Origin: Toxonevra muliebris | Lineage: Eukaryota > Arthropoda > Insecta > Diptera > Pallopteridae | Direction: 5' to 3' | NCBI GenBank assembly: GCA_963691655.1 | Contig: OY829326.1 | Span: forward strand, 99,447,340 to 99,511,339 | Length of the DNA stretch: 64,000 nt | Shown here: piece after piece, positions 1 to 13,600 of the stretch | How the letters are laid out: every line of letters starts with the position of its first letter | How positions within the stretch are numbered: position 1 is the first letter of the stretch | The notes under the pieces: model-generated | The model's input: only the letters and a program-made list of their open reading frames with translations | Database searches by the model: none | What the model was told of the DNA's origin: nothing | Translations under genes and position numbers: made by a program

Positions 1-1227
1 AAATTTTCACATGAAACCTCTTCAAAGGTAATGATCAATTATATAACAGAACACAGAACTCACTATAAGTTAAAGTTTTCTGAGTATTTAAAAGTTAAAA
101 GCATTCTCTTTTAAAAAGATATTTGAATTTCTGGATTTCAGTTCTCTAGAATAATTTAAAGAAAATTTCTTTATTTTTTTAAATTTATACATATAATACA
201 ACTGCATATATAGATTATTTTGCAGTGGCACTGACTGCTATGGTCTTTGGTTTAAAACATATTTCAGACTTTTCACAGGAAACTACTCCCGAACTTTTAT
301 GGCCAAATTGTTGCACCAACTATCATAAGTTAGTTCAAATGAATATTTGAAAGCCTTCTTGTGAATGATTGGGATTAATTGAACATTCAATCATACTCAG
401 ATGTATTCAAAAATACTCAGAAGTATCTACCACAAATGTATGCCCTGAAAAAAATTCTATGCAAAATTTTACATTCGAAACCTACAATATGAAGTAGATT
501 CTTTCGCATGAAAGCTTTTAAAATACAAAGAGCAGTTGGTTTCATATTTTCACATGAATCTCTGATACTCTTTTAGGAAATGAAAACTAAGGATAACTGC
601 TAACGATACCTTTCTAAATTTATACGTGGAACACATGTTCGATTAGTTTTTGTAACAAAATATTTTCACTACGCTGTAAATTGCTTAAGGCTTTAACTCT
701 TTGATATTTTTTTCCAGTAAATTTTTCTGGCATATTGCAGTAAAAAAAAAAAACTTAAAATTTTCCAATCATCAAATATTTCCGTTTGAGTCAGAAGTTC
801 AACCCAAAAAAAATATTAATCTTCAATTTCAGTACACACACACACATACATATTTTTGTTTATCTGATTGTGTGTAAAACAAATATTTCGTGTTTTTTTT
901 TTTGCTACATACTCAATTGGAGCAATAAAAAAAAAACTTTAAAAATGGAATACATCCACCGATGTATAGGAGCAATACGGTATACATATTCTCACTTTGT
1001 TGAGCGTCTTGTGCTTCTGCTTATGGAAGCAGTTTGAGTTCGCAATGAACTAGTGAAATTTTCATTTTCTTTCCTTTTGTTTTGATACACAAATGTGCAT
1101 GAAAATGCAACGCAAAAAACAAACTAAATATGTAAAGTTTTCAATAATACGAGAGTTCCTAATTGATTTTCTCATTGATTTCAATTATTTTTATTTTACA
1201 ATAAAATTTTCTTTAAAATTTAAAGGC
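1..1227. other. A+T-rich non-coding stretch
   Basis: No coding frame, RNA gene or terminal repeat is recognisable here. It contains poly-A/T runs and a short (CA)n run near 835-850. The longest open frame, about 83 codons near 786-1037, is low-complexity and shows no known motif. Confidence 0.6.
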
Positions 1228-2262
1228 AACTAAGTTTAACAGACAGACTTACTGATTGACTCATTGTTAAGTCACTGAATAGCTAACTGAGACATTGACT
1301 CAATTAATGCTTAACTCACTGATTGAGCAGTTCAATGATTGGTGCTCTCACTGAATGTATGACTGATTAACTCATTGTCGGACTCGTTGAATGGCTCATA
1401 AACATAATCATTGATTGACTCACTAACTGACTGACTGACTTATCAGGTAGCGAACTAGTGGATTCACTGACTGGTTTACTGACTGCGTCCCAACCTGCAA
1501 CTCTGATTCACTTACATATTGATTTACGAACTGGCACAACAAATGATTATCTTTCTGTTTGACTTACTGGCGGACTTGTGGAGTAAATCACTGATAGAAT
1601 CACTTATTGACTTGCTGAATGTTTACCCGCTGGCAAACTCTAAGGCATGGTTCACTATTTATTTACTAATTAACTTACAGACTTAATTACTGATTACCTT
1701 ACTGACTCAGTGGAAAACTCTGTGACTGGCTATTTCACAGATTGAACCACTGACTAATTCATGAAGTGGCAAATTGATCAATTCATAGATTATCGGCTTT
1801 TTGACTAATTCACCTCCTAATTTATTGACTCATCCACAAAGCGATTTACTAATTGAATCAGAGACTAAAGAACTAATTGATTTACTGAATCACTCACTAA
1901 CTCACTCAGAGACATACTCATTGACTAAACCAGTTACAGGCAATTCATTGATTGACTCATTGATAGAACTATAAAGTGAGAAATTGATTAACTCACTGAT
2001 TGGCTTTCCGAGTATTCCACTCACCGATTGACTCACTGACTCATTCACTGTTTGTTTAAAAAATTGATTAACTGATTGACTTACGAACTGATTCACGAAG
2101 TGACACGCTAATTGACAAGCATAGTGAATCACTAAATAACTTACTACCTCTCCGACTGACTTAAAGAATTACAGTCTGATTGATTCACTAATTGGTTCAC
2201 TTATTAACTCACAGATTTTATCACTAACTGGTTCACTGGCTGACTTGGTGATTGACTCTTAA
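1228..2262. repeat. Degenerate TCACTGAC-type tandem array, copy 1
   Basis: About 1 kb is built from variants of TGACTCACTGATTGAC, with local spacing of roughly 8, 12 or 16 bases. Units are strongly diverged, so this is an old array. Its left edge, an ACTAAGTTTAACAGACAGAC-like sequence at about 1229, closely matches the left edge of the array at 4408, so both belong to one dispersed family. A small outlier of the same motif lies at about 2398-2450. Open frames inside the array on the minus strand read as Ser/Val/Asn-rich repeats and are by-products of the repeat, not genes. Confidence 0.85.
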
Positions 2263-2620
2263 TGAAAAAAAAAAACAAACTACACGACAACTAAACTAGA
2301 TTCTTCTTACTTTTTTTGGAAGAAAAAGTGATGGGCATCTTTTTCCTGACTTGCTTAAAATTAACAGTACTGTGTGCGTCCCTGGCTTAGACACTATCTC
2401 ACTGGTTGGCAAATCCACCAACAGAGTTATTAACTGACTCACTGATATAATCTGTAAAATTCCTGATCAATGCAAATTTCATGTCTAATACACTTCAGTA
2501 TATAAAAGATGCACATCAGAATGCATTCAATTGCGTATCTCACCACCATTGGGTCTTCACTCGAACTTTCTGCGAATAAACTAACAAGCAAATAAAAATT
2601 GTTATATAACTACGCAGAAA

Positions 2621-2712
2621 GATAGATATATGGATGGATGGATGAACTTGTGAATGGATAGTTGGATGGATGGCAATATTTAGCTGTAAGGATAGATAGT
2701 TAGATAGAAGGT
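2621..2712. repeat. Imperfect GGAT/GATA tetranucleotide microsatellite
   Basis: Repeated GGATGGAT and GATAGATA tetramers with interruptions are read directly. Confidence 0.8.
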
Positions 2713-3897
2713 TATGTCGATGCAACATGATGAAATTGAGTTATAAATTTTCAAGCGGTATCAATAGATTTTTTACCAAAAAAAACAGCAAGCTAGAAAC
2801 TTTTATACAAAAACTACAACACATATATGTATGTACATACTTAGAATGTCATTGAGTATGTATTTCCGGCAACCGGAAAAATAAAATAAGGAAGGTAGGA
2901 AGCAAGCACAAGGATGTTTTGTTTTTCGAAGAAAAATAAAAAATATTAACAGAAATGTTTTTTCTATAAAAACCAATAAGTTCTTTTCTTAGCATCATGT
3001 GAAATATTTCCATGTCTGTTATTGTTTTTGTAATTATAACAAATCTAGAAATCTAGTATCATACTTTGCTTAAAGCTTTTGCATATTACTGCGTTGTATA
3101 TATTCTAGTGAAATACAATTTAAAATTAAGTATAAAATAAAAGTAGGTGATTTTCTAGGAAAGTTAGTCTGTAGTACAACGACAAGAACAGAAACACTTA
3201 CCTTGCCTGCAATTACATTCTATGTGCAACAACAATGTGCAGCATCTATTTCTAAACCAAGTAATGACAGTCAATTTAATATACCAACATAGACTATTGC
3301 AACAAATCGCAATTACTTCATTGCCAATACAATAAATGAAGCAATATTGCTGTTGGTGCACATGCACATGCACACACACGCACACACAAACACCTACATA
3401 TATTTACAATGAATGAGCGCTGTGCTGCATAGAAGGCGGTGGTGCTCCCACAAATGTCGTTCACTCGATAGCAAGCAACTATTTCTCTCCAAAGGGGATA
3501 ATCAAAGATTAAACATTAAACCAAACAATATCAGCGAAAAAAATATTAAGAGAATGTGAAAAAAAGTGAAAAACAATTCCAATTCCACAATGTAAACTTT
3601 AGAGCTTACGGAGAAATCGCTTGCATGTTTTTACAATTTTACCTTAACTACATACATCCACTCGAAATGCTTCACATTCTTTGCTGTGTGAGTGTAGCAC
3701 ACGCGTTTCATCCAAATACAAACTAGAAATCTGCAGCACTAGGAGCAATAGAAGAAAAACCATTTAAACAAAACAAACCAATGACGCTGGTACAAACCAC
3801 CGCAGGAAGTCTTAGGGGTGTTAGCAAAGCAACACACAAAAGGAGAGAGTAAAAAAAAGGAAAACCAATAAGCTTAGTGTCGCTAGCTTTCTCAACT

Positions 3898-3919
3898 CAC
3901 ACACACACACACACACACA
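3898..3919. repeat. (CA)11 microsatellite
   Basis: An uninterrupted CA dinucleotide run of 22 bases. Confidence 0.95.
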
Positions 3920-4407
3920 TACAAACTTTCATACTTGCATGTGTGCAAATAACTTTGCAATCGTTTGTGCTAGCAGCAGCCAGAGCACAGAGATATCGCT
4001 CGAATAGCAGCAGCAGCTAAAGCACAGCAGTTGCCAGTTAAAGACGCAAACCAATTTTCTATGACATAAATCTTTGCGGGAAGTGCATCATATAATTTCT
4101 CTTTATTCTTGTTGTTGCTGCTGTTGTTGGTATTCTGACATCAGTTTGCATTCCATTCTAGAAATATTAAGTAAATTTCATTGCTGGTTGTTGTTATACA
4201 TTGTTGATGTATGCATTTTGAGAAAATATTTTTCAGTGATTTAGCATATTTTAGAAAATATTAGCATGAAGAGAATTGGCACTTCAATTATGGGTTAAGT
4301 TTTAGTTGTGAATTATTATGCAGCAGTAATTCAATTAGCTGCAATATTGTATTTGATTCAGGGAAAACGCAAAGCAATCGTAAAGTTTGTTTTTTAACTC
4401 TCGGGTA

Positions 4408-5560
4408 ACTAAGCTTAACTGACAGACACACCGATTGACTCATTTTTGAGCAAGTGAATAATTGATTGAAGCAGTGACTTATTGCTTATACTTACTAATA
4501 CTTGACTTTTTGCTTGTACTTATTGCTTGGGCGTATTGCTTGACTTGCCGAGTGGCTCACTGAGCAGTGCCCAGATTGATTCACTAACAAACTGACTGAC
4601 TGATTCTCTCCTTGATTGGCTATTTGGAAGATTGGAACTGATTATTGCCTAACTCATAGAGCGACTCATTGATTAAGTCACTCAGTGACTCAATGAGTGA
4701 GTCACTGCATGAGTCGCTGACTGGTTCATTGATTGACTTATTCACTGACCACTCACTGTTTTACTAGTTGTCTCATTGATTGACTCTCTGGCTTCTCCAC
4801 TGATTATGTCACTGACTGACTCACTGGCTTATTCATAGATTCACTTTTCAACTGACTCACTCTCTGACTCAATGACTGACTTACTGATTAAATCAGTGAC
4901 TTACTCAATGTTATATTTACTGAGTGACTCAGAGACTGTTTTACTGAATGGATCATGGACAGGTTTACTTCTTGGCTAATTCATTGACTCACAGGCTGAA
5001 TAACTGACTCATTCAAGTTGAAAGTTGAATTGGTTAATTTAGAGCCATTGATAAAAACTACGCAACAATCGGATGTACTGATTCACTCACATTTCAGTAC
5101 TTGAATGATTGATTAAGGCATTGACTTATATACTTCGTAGTTGACTAGCTACCACTAAGCCACACACATGCTGAATCACTATTTAGCAAACTAATGCTAC
5201 TTAACTCACTGAGCTACTGAAAGACTGAATCACTGACTGACTCACTGACTGCCTCACTTACGGTTTAACTGATAGTCTTACTGACTAATGCACTGATTGT
5301 TTCACTGTCTGTCTCACTAGCTAGCTCATAGATTTACTTACTAACTAACTCAGTGGCTATCTTACTGATTGAATCAATGAATGGCTTACTAATATATTCA
5401 CTGACTGACTCAGAGAATGTCTCACTGAAAAGTTTGTGGAGCGATTGACTATATTGACTAACTCGTCGACTCACATGCGGAATATTTGTTTGAATCAATA
5501 GTATATTCACTGAAAGTCTCATTGAATGATTTAGAGCCTTTGACTTGAAATGACTGAAAA
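4408..5560. repeat. Degenerate TCACTGAC-type tandem array, copy 2
   Basis: Same motif family as 1228-2262 (variants of GACTCACTGATTGACT), with a homologous left boundary (AACTAAGCTTAACTGACAGA). The right boundaries of the two copies do not obviously match, so one or both may be truncated there. The array is long, about 1.15 kb, and heavily diverged. Minus-strand frames through it (about 5334-5630) encode Ser/Val/Glu-rich repeats that follow from the motif. Confidence 0.85.
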
Positions 5561-8500
5561 TCACTTCGCCATATATTAATGTAGTTGAGCAACAACAAAA
5601 ACTCCGACGTCTATTTGGTACAAAAATCAACTTGCTTGCTTAAGATTTTCACATCATTGAAAATGTTAAATTATATTTTCATTTCAGATTACAATATTTA
5701 GATTCTTCTCTACGAAACGCTTATGATATTTTTGTAACATCTATTTTCTTACCGATATTTAAGTGCCAACCCGATAATCTGTTACGAAATATAAACATTT
5801 TTGAAATTGCAATCTTGACTAAATTGAAAAATCTTTAAATTATTGCAAAAAAAAACAAAAAACTAAACCCATCTAAAATCTTTTAGTCTATTAAATTTAT
5901 CTCTTATGGCGGATCTTTAGCGTCCTGACTCCTAAACTTCTACACCCACAAGCGTTCACCAAAAAACCGCAAGTACAAAAATAAGAATAAAGACGCACCT
6001 GTTAGTAACAAAATTATTTTTGCATTTAATTTGATTTTAGGAAATCCGCTTAGTGCGCAATAATCCACATCAACATGTTTTCTTCTTCGCCGCCCACCGT
6101 GATAGCAACCAATGAACTTCCACGACAACGATACGACAAGACAGCAATGTAAAAAAAAGAAGAAAAATAAGCTTAAACCAATTGGTGTTTATGCGCACAA
6201 AGGTTATTGACATTGGCATCGAAACGTCAATTGGATTTTAAACACAAACACACTCACACACACAAATATACATACACTTTCACAACCGCAAAAACTTGTT
6301 AAGCTTAAAATGGTTCTGCTTCATTTTCTTCATTTTCCAGATTTTTTTTTTTTTGGTTGCTTGTTTGCTTGCTTTTGGGTATTTGTAAGTGTGCGTGTGT
6401 GTTTTTTACTTCATTGGTTTTTGGTATGTGCCAGCGTAGCGTGTGCAAGTGCCAAGCTTCCTTCTCGACCGCATCCGTATTCACAAAGAGGCAAACAAAC
6501 ACTGTGCAATGAGCTCAATATTTTCCTATTTCCTTCCTGCTGTTGTTGTGCTGTACAGTGCTTCAGCAGCATGTTTGTCAACTCAGGCCGGTATATGTGC
6601 AGGATGCAGAAATAAGTTGAAGTGTCTTGAAACTCTTGAAGCTGACGAAGTGCATAAGCAAGCAAAATGTTTGCGCTCATTCGTTTCGATGCTATTCGAT
6701 TTGACCAGACCATCAATATAGTTGCACTCAATGAATCATAGCATCTCAACATAGTATAAAAGCGAGACGTTTTGGCTGCCAATGATGTGTGCACTAGCGT
6801 ATCTAGAGATTTCCTAAAGGAGGAGGATTTAAATTTTTTCATCAACTAATATTTTTTTTTTTTTTTTGATTTATGATCAAAATGTATGAGATTTTCATCG
6901 GAAGTTTTAACCGCAAACCTCTCGCGTTCTCCTCATAGATCCACGAGTGGGTGCGTGTATATTTAAGGGTACGGGAAAGAAATAAAACTACGACAAAATA
7001 AACTTAAAAATTGCACAGTATGACAAAATGCTTGAAAATCTTTAATAATTTTGAAAACTTATGTATAAAATGCATAAACTATATGGCTTACAGGAGTTTA
7101 TAAAAAACTGAGAATTTACAAAATCTATAGAAAGATTTAATGAAAATTTACATAACAAATTTGAAAGGGTTGACAAAAAATATTTTAAAAAAAACGTTTA
7201 AAAATTAATTACAAAAAATGTCTGAAACTTATAAAAGTTCACGAGCATTTACTTACTATTTGGCTGGCACTACAACTTATTATTTAATTAGATGCAAGTT
7301 GACAAGATCAATTGCAGTTAAGTGGCCCTGTGCTAGGTCTTTTGTAAACTTCAACATCGTGCTTCGAAACTTCCTCGCTCAAGCGCTTTCTTATGTTCTC
7401 TTAATTTGACCTAACCGGCGAAGCCTTTGGATTTTTATGGACTTGACAATGTCAGTTTCGGCTACAGATTTTTATACCAACTTATTGGAAACATGTTGTT
7501 CATGCATATTGACTTATAGATTGTACGAAGTATTATTCCCTCGAATGCTCACAACAATTTCTCATCATTCATTGTTATCGTCCATGTCCCAGCTCCCTAC
7601 ATTACCACGGAAAAGTTAAGAGACCGATAGCGCAAAATGTTTTTTCGTCACAAAAAAGTTCTTGAGTGCCTACTGAGACCGTTGCTGTTGTGGTTGCAAC
7701 TGTAACCAGAAAGTTGTTTGTATGAATATGCATTATGGTGTTATTCAAGTATTCAAGTATTATCAGTAAGATCAAGGCCCAGAAAGCAGACTGCAGTGGT
7801 TGGGTGCATTTAGAATGAGATTTAAGCTAGGTTTGTTTGGTATTATGGGCAGCTAATGAGAGAAGCCGTGCCATGGGAGTATCAGCTCCAATTTATCAGG
7901 TGCTCTTGAGCTCATTCCTGATACTCGCCATATAGCAACTCAAAATGGTACTACAGCTTGAGCATAATTACATCAACGTATAACAAATTTCTCTAGGAAA
8001 CTTTTTATGTTCGTTTTTTTATAGTTGGTGGTCGATCTTTTAGGATGATAATTGAAGTATAAAGTGAAACCTTGGCCCTTGTTGCAGTCTTCGTAAGCAA
8101 TGAACCATGGAAGTTTGATGGATCTTTGAATTAAGTGTTCCGGCTGTCGATAATGCTTTGCTAAGATGCAGAAAATTCAAAAAATACTTGGAGAGTAAAA
8201 TATTATGCTTTCAAAAGCAAGTGGTATGGCAATCGGTATCATTTGCGGTGCTTAAATCGGAGTTCGTAAGGGGGCTGCATAATTACACAGCTACACAAAA
8301 AAAAAATGTTTTTTCTAGCGGTCAGACCATGCTTCTTATATGTTTTTGGATCTCTATGTTTTGGATTGCCTGATAAGTGTCGCCTTTGGTTTTTCCTTAC
8401 CCGTTACCTGCCAAAGCTTTATTAACTTTTAAGTAACAAGAAAATGGACAAATTTTTACTAGTTATTCTGGATTGCTGATTTCAATCCTGTAATTTTGAT

Positions 8501-8735
8501 TTCTCCCCGTTTTCTCAATCACATCTGGGATAATCACTGTGGACTTCCATATCTTATTATTTTTGTATACCGAGACCACTGTAAAAAAAACTTCATGTTT
8601 CATGGCTCAAAGAGAGTTGTTTATCGTGAAAATTATTCAGACAACAACACTCTACCATCCTCCGTTACCCACCCTTACAGATTTTCAATGAAGCTTGTAT
8701 CCAATATATGACCAGACTAGGTAAACATTTATAAA
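5561..8735. other. Featureless A+T-rich DNA
   Basis: No recognisable gene or element. Overlapping open frames on both strands at 6310-6845 (101 and 144 codons) show no domain, no codon-bias signal and partly follow simple GT/TTG-rich sequence. The part from about 7400 to 8700 is less A+T-rich and may be decayed transposon DNA, but no family motif was recognised. Confidence 0.5.
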
Positions 8736-8979
8736 GCATGGGGACACTTAAGGCCAACAAACCCTTCTTAGAGCAAACTTTTTCAAGAAATAAATTCTTA
8801 AAAGACACATTTTAGTTCTTTTTTTGCAGTATATTTAATAAATAATATCTTTATATATGGTTAATTGTAAGAAAAAACAACTAATAATTTTGAAACAAAG
8901 TATTTCTCATCAAAAAAATGTGGGGTCTCTTAAAGCCAAAATCATCCAAAATCAATTTAAGAAAAATTAACTTATTGTG

Positions 8980-9695
8980 GGTAGTGTTGATTCGATACCC
9001 ACATAGTACTGATACTTTTACTCCTTACTTGTATCGAATGAAAGTATCGATGCCACCGAAAATATCGGAAAAAAGTATCGAATATGAACTTGCATCGAAT
9101 ACTCGTTTAAAGAGACAAATTACTCTTTTTTTAAGTGGTTGTCAAGGAAAACATTCAGGCCAGAACGGCAAATTGTGATACCACATGGTTGAACCTACAG
9201 TTTACACTACTCAACACGAGTTTTTCGCCAATATATCATGGTTTTGAGATATTTCCACTGGAAACACCTGAATCATATAGAAATGACGTTAACTTAAGTA
9301 TATGGTATTTATTATGTTTAGATGGAAATCGCTAGAAAATTTATAATAGAAGAAAAACTAATCAACAGATTATAACTTGTTAAAAATATTTTTTTTTAAT
9401 GAAAAGGTTTCAGTAAACATTATGTTCTACATGCATGGCAGGCAATATTTTCTAGAACTTCAATACTGTACTGCAATATTTTCATACATTGAAAATATGA
9501 TAATTTTGAATAATTCCGCAGTAGTATTTTGAAATATACTATTAATTGCTGTAAAATATTGTAACACGACTCACTATCTTAAATATTGTATAGCAATATT
9601 TCAGTTTTATAAACCAATGTTTTCCAAAAGTATCGAGTATCCGATACTGCCCCTTTTTTGTCGATACCAAGTGAAATACTTATGGCATGGCATCG
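8980..9695. repeat. Possible decayed DNA element with TATCGA motif clusters at both ends
   Basis: Several TATCGA/CGATAC motifs occur at about 8992-9105 (for example GTATCGAATG, AGTATCGATG, AAGTATCGAATA) and again at about 9629-9695 (AAGTATCGAGTATCCGATAC, GTCGATACC), partly in inverted orientation. The block is consistent with the sub-terminal repeats of a DNA transposon, but I could not define terminal inverted repeats or a target duplication. A short open frame inside (9135-9335) has no recognised domain. Confidence 0.3.
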
Positions 9696-9881
9696 AGTAA
9701 AAAAATTCATTCGACGAAAACATTCATATAAAATTTTTATGAAACTGATGTTTAAATACAATAAATTAAATACGATGATGCATTTGATGGACCGTATCAG
9801 ACTAGGGAGAAAAGTGGATAAATGTCTTAAAGCTTTAGGAAAAATTTTTGTTTCCGAATTTTCTTAACCTAAAAGAATGGC

Positions 9882-10165
9882 CGAAAATGACAAAAAAATT
9901 CACAGAATAATCAAATTAAATTTTTTTAAATAAATATTATTCAATGTGGATTCCAATACATTTTTTTTTATCGTGAAAGACATAATTTTGATAACTTATT
10001 GACTTGCCATTACTGATAATGAACCCAACCTCAAAAAAATGATCGAAAATGCCAAAAAAAAGGCAGAAATTAATTTTTTTCAAATGATTATCAGTGGGAA
10101 TTTGGGCCATTACCAATGATGAAAAGCCCGGATGAGGTTGGCATATATTCCCTAAATTCGTGCAG
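9882..10165. repeat. Short diverged direct duplication
   Basis: Two adjacent stretches share the order CCGAAAATGACAAAAAAATT, a TAATTTTTTT-type tract, and a GTGGRATTYSRG-like end: about 9880-9955 and 10038-10115. This looks like an old local tandem duplication of roughly 150 bases. No coding content was recognised. Confidence 0.4.
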
Positions 10166-10372
10166 TCACAGCATTGAAAGAAATCTTCCGAGTCGGGTGC
10201 TCTGAGCAATAATGGGTTAAAGGATTAATTATGTTTTAAGATTAACAACTTTGAAGCTTATTCAATAACACTGCATGGGTTTGGTGAACAATATTTTTCC
10301 TAGTGTTTGCGAATGAATTTTTCATGCTGAACACGAGGTCAAACACTTTCCATTACGTCACGTTTTAGAAAA

Positions 10373-10680
10373 ATGGGGTTCAAACCCCTAAAAATACCGT
10401 TTTTGGCCATGTAGCACAACTTCGTACGATTTCAATTCAAATTTATTTTTATAATTTTTTCTTTTATTTGACTTCAATAGATTTTATTTTGACTTTTTTT
10501 CCATCCACTGGCAATCAATATCAAAAATTAGGAAAAGTTTTCACATTTCGGGGGGGGGGGGCGGTCAGAACCCCCAAAACCTCCCCCCTAAATACGGCCT
10601 TGGGTGCAGCCATGTGGTATCACAATGAGCCGTTCAGGACTAAGTGTGTCTCTAGACAGTCACTTCAACCTAACATAAGT
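10373..10680. repeat. G/C-run transposon-end-like fragment
   Basis: A 13-base G run is followed by an ACCCCC...CCCCCC region and TAAATACGGCCTTG at about 10545-10602. Read on the minus strand this is CAAGGCCGTATTTAGGGGGG, which resembles the CAGTGGCGGATACAGG end at 50635. A related CCCCTAAAAATACCGT sequence lies at about 10385-10405. The following GTGGTATCACAATG...CAACCTAAC segment looks like repeat-family sequence. Only one clear end is visible, so no element boundaries are given. Confidence 0.35.
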
Positions 10681-10699
10681 TTGAAGAAATTAGGGACTC

Positions 10700-13600
10700 A
10701 TCTTAAAACTGTGATTGGTATAAAATACCACCTAGAAGCTAGTTAAAATTTTCACGGTATCAGTTAGGGCTATTTGGCGAAGTTGAAGAAATTTTGCTGG
10801 TATACTAAAACTAAACATTGTGGCCAAGAAATGAATCCGTATTTTTGTTTTATAATCGAATAATGACTGATGGGTGTCTATCCGCTTTTCTCGAGCCTTT
10901 TCTAGAATGAGAATATAATGAATATACTAACCCTCTAGTAAGCCAGTTTTTTCAGCAATAAAAAGTATGAAGATTGATTGATTTTAATGTATAAAGTTCA
11001 GAAATTAAGTCGAAAATCGAATTGGAGTCTTTATTTTTGCTCGAGGTGAGACAATAGGTGGTCCATTAAAAAGCTTGTAGTCTCGATAAACAGAGAAGTA
11101 TAAAATTATTTTGCATTCAAATTGCATTAATAAATAAAATACTTCCTAATACTTTTTCAACTCCAACAAAAAACTATAAATATTTTTTATTAATAATTTA
11201 AAAATAATTTTAAAAAAATTATATCAAATAATTTTTATGTCACCCTGCCTACCAGAGGGTTAACAATGATGGACATACCTGGCCTAAAGCCAAACAAGAT
11301 AAGGTTTCATTTTTCACACCCTGTAGAAATAATCCCGTATGCTAAGTATTTAAGTATGTGTTAAGCCGATTTTTCCACTGTGACGAAAATAATGCAATAC
11401 CAATTTCTTCTAGATTGGGAGTTTGAATATCCACTAACTATAAAAATTACACAAATTTAGAAAACATTTATTAGAAAATTGTACGAAAATTTAAAACATT
11501 TAGTTGGCACACTATAACCTAGAAATTGTGGAACATATCAATATTTCTAATGGACACTAAGTTATTTGTTTACTTATCTGTTCAATTTTACTTTTTCATA
11601 AAAACTTTATGCTGAACCCCTAGTGGATCCTAGCGCAGAGAGGTTTTGACTATACCCCTCTTCGCCCCCTCTTCATAGTTTTATACCAAAAGTTGTAACA
11701 AGAGTGAAAAACTAAAAAACGAAGTTCTCTTCTTAGGAAAAGTTTGGATCCCACTATCGGGGTTTTGGTATGAGAGGAGGGAGGAAGAGATTTTAGGAAT
11801 ATTTCCTTGCCCTCGGCCCTCTTAGCGATTAAAATCTCATACATTTTAATCGTTTTGTCATGAATCAATAAAGCATTTTGAAAGGAAAGAAAAAATTAAA
11901 ACTTCGATCAGAAATTTTGGGATCACTTTTCTTTGCATTTCTCCCCACAATGCAATGTATGCGTACTATGCATAATGCGGGTCACTGCGGTATGTGTGAG
12001 CGGGTCATAATCATATATTTACTCGATGAATCGTGAATGTGTAAACATTCAAAATTGCATTTTTTCCCATCAGCTTATTATAGTTTATAGTTAGTTTCCC
12101 TTTAGTTTTTCTTCATATTTATTTTACATGGCAGCGTCTGTTAGCATTGATGCTGATGCTGATTCTGATGAAGTTGATGATGGCAAGTGTTTCTGATAGT
12201 TAACTGCGCAGTGAAACGATTATGTACTGGAATGTTTGTGTATACAGAAGAAAATGAATGAATGACTGGATGAAAGAAGCTGTTTCGCATTGCACTGGCA
12301 CTTTCATTTTTACTTGATGTATCGATAATTGGATTTTTATTAAACGAAGAGAAATTTAATTACTTTCGACATTGAAAAAAAAAACTTTATTATTTATTTT
12401 TTTCCAAGAATCTTTTTAACTCAATGTCAAATAATAAATGCAAAAACAATATTTAATAATGCTAATTACAATATAAAAAACTAGGAAGCACAAGAATGAT
12501 GGAAGTGAAAATAGATTTATATCCATTTTAAATAGCTTAAAAGCTACCCAATTATTTTCTAAACAATTTAAAATGTATTTTCTTCTTTCGTTTTTTATAG
12601 CATATATGTAAATCGTGCTCCTTTAGTTTTTTTTATTAGCATGATTTTATTGCGTAGGTATATTTTTTGACTATTTATTTTTATTTATTACACAAATACT
12701 ATTACTATACATGGTATAGCAACGAAGAGCAGTTCAATACCCTCTTCAAAATATTTTCAACACTCAATTGACTTATGCAAATTATAAACTAGAACTGTAT
12801 ATAGGAGAGTTCGTGTGTGTGTGTGTGAGCATATACACTTATAAATATACCATACATACAAACACTCGATTCACTCACTCACTCATTCACAAAGCAACCA
12901 ATTTAACATGTTTGAATACATAATCTCAAAGGACTCATTACTTTTTTATAACAGATACCAACACACACGCACACACATCATACATATATATTCATACATC
13001 ATTCAGCAATATTCTTTTTGCATATGTGTGTGTATTTGTGTAGATATGTAAAGCACAAGCTGCATGTAAAAGTTAAAAAAAAAAAATTATAGCATATCCT
13101 GACAGCATATTTTTCAATAAACACCCTCAACTATTATCAATGCGCTCGTATTTTATAGACACATATACACAAGTACATGCATATCTATGTATTTGTTTAT
13201 TTATAATGAAAAAAATACCAACCAGCATCCGTTGACCTTCGATATTTATGGTTTTTAAAAGTATATGCAGCAACAACATGAACGAAAAAAACAAAAACAA
13301 AAACATGCATATCTTTCATGCTTACCCTCACAACAGAGAAAAACTGCTAGCTGCCAGGATGTGTACTACTACGAGTATGTGAAGTATGGGTTGAGCTACT
13401 TTTCATATTTTTTGAATTTTTATCATTTTCAAAAAAAGAAAAAAGCTTATAAAAAATAGAAGAAGACAGCAAGGAAAAAATTGTGTGGGGTCGTAAATTT
13501 TAACAAGCAAAACTTTATATGTCGTTGTTGTCGGTGTTGTTGCTGGTGTTATTCTCTCATTGTTGTATAAAATGATCTTTTAGCATGAAAAATTGCCCAG

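Larger units (their letters stand above)
2263..4407. other. Spacer rich in simple repeats
   Basis: No gene is visible. The stretch has the texture of fly intergenic or intronic DNA: GGAT repeats, CA runs, CAG-rich patches (about 3972-4030) and CTGTTGTTG-type runs (about 4107-4132). Confidence 0.6.

Noticed and set aside
1902..2132. Minus-strand Ser/Val/Asn-rich repeat protein (also 5334-5630)
   Set aside because: The apparent 4-residue repeat follows from the 12-base spacing of the TCACTGAC array; the array is non-coding and degenerate.
6310..6845. Overlapping open frames on both strands (101 codons plus, 144 codons minus) as possible genes
   Set aside because: They overlap in opposite orientation, contain low-complexity TTG/CA-rich sequence and show no domain, splice structure or codon signal.
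12128..12196. Short Asp-rich frame as a coding exon
   Set aside because: It is a GATGCT/GATGAT simple-repeat frame with only a weak GGCAAGT possible donor.
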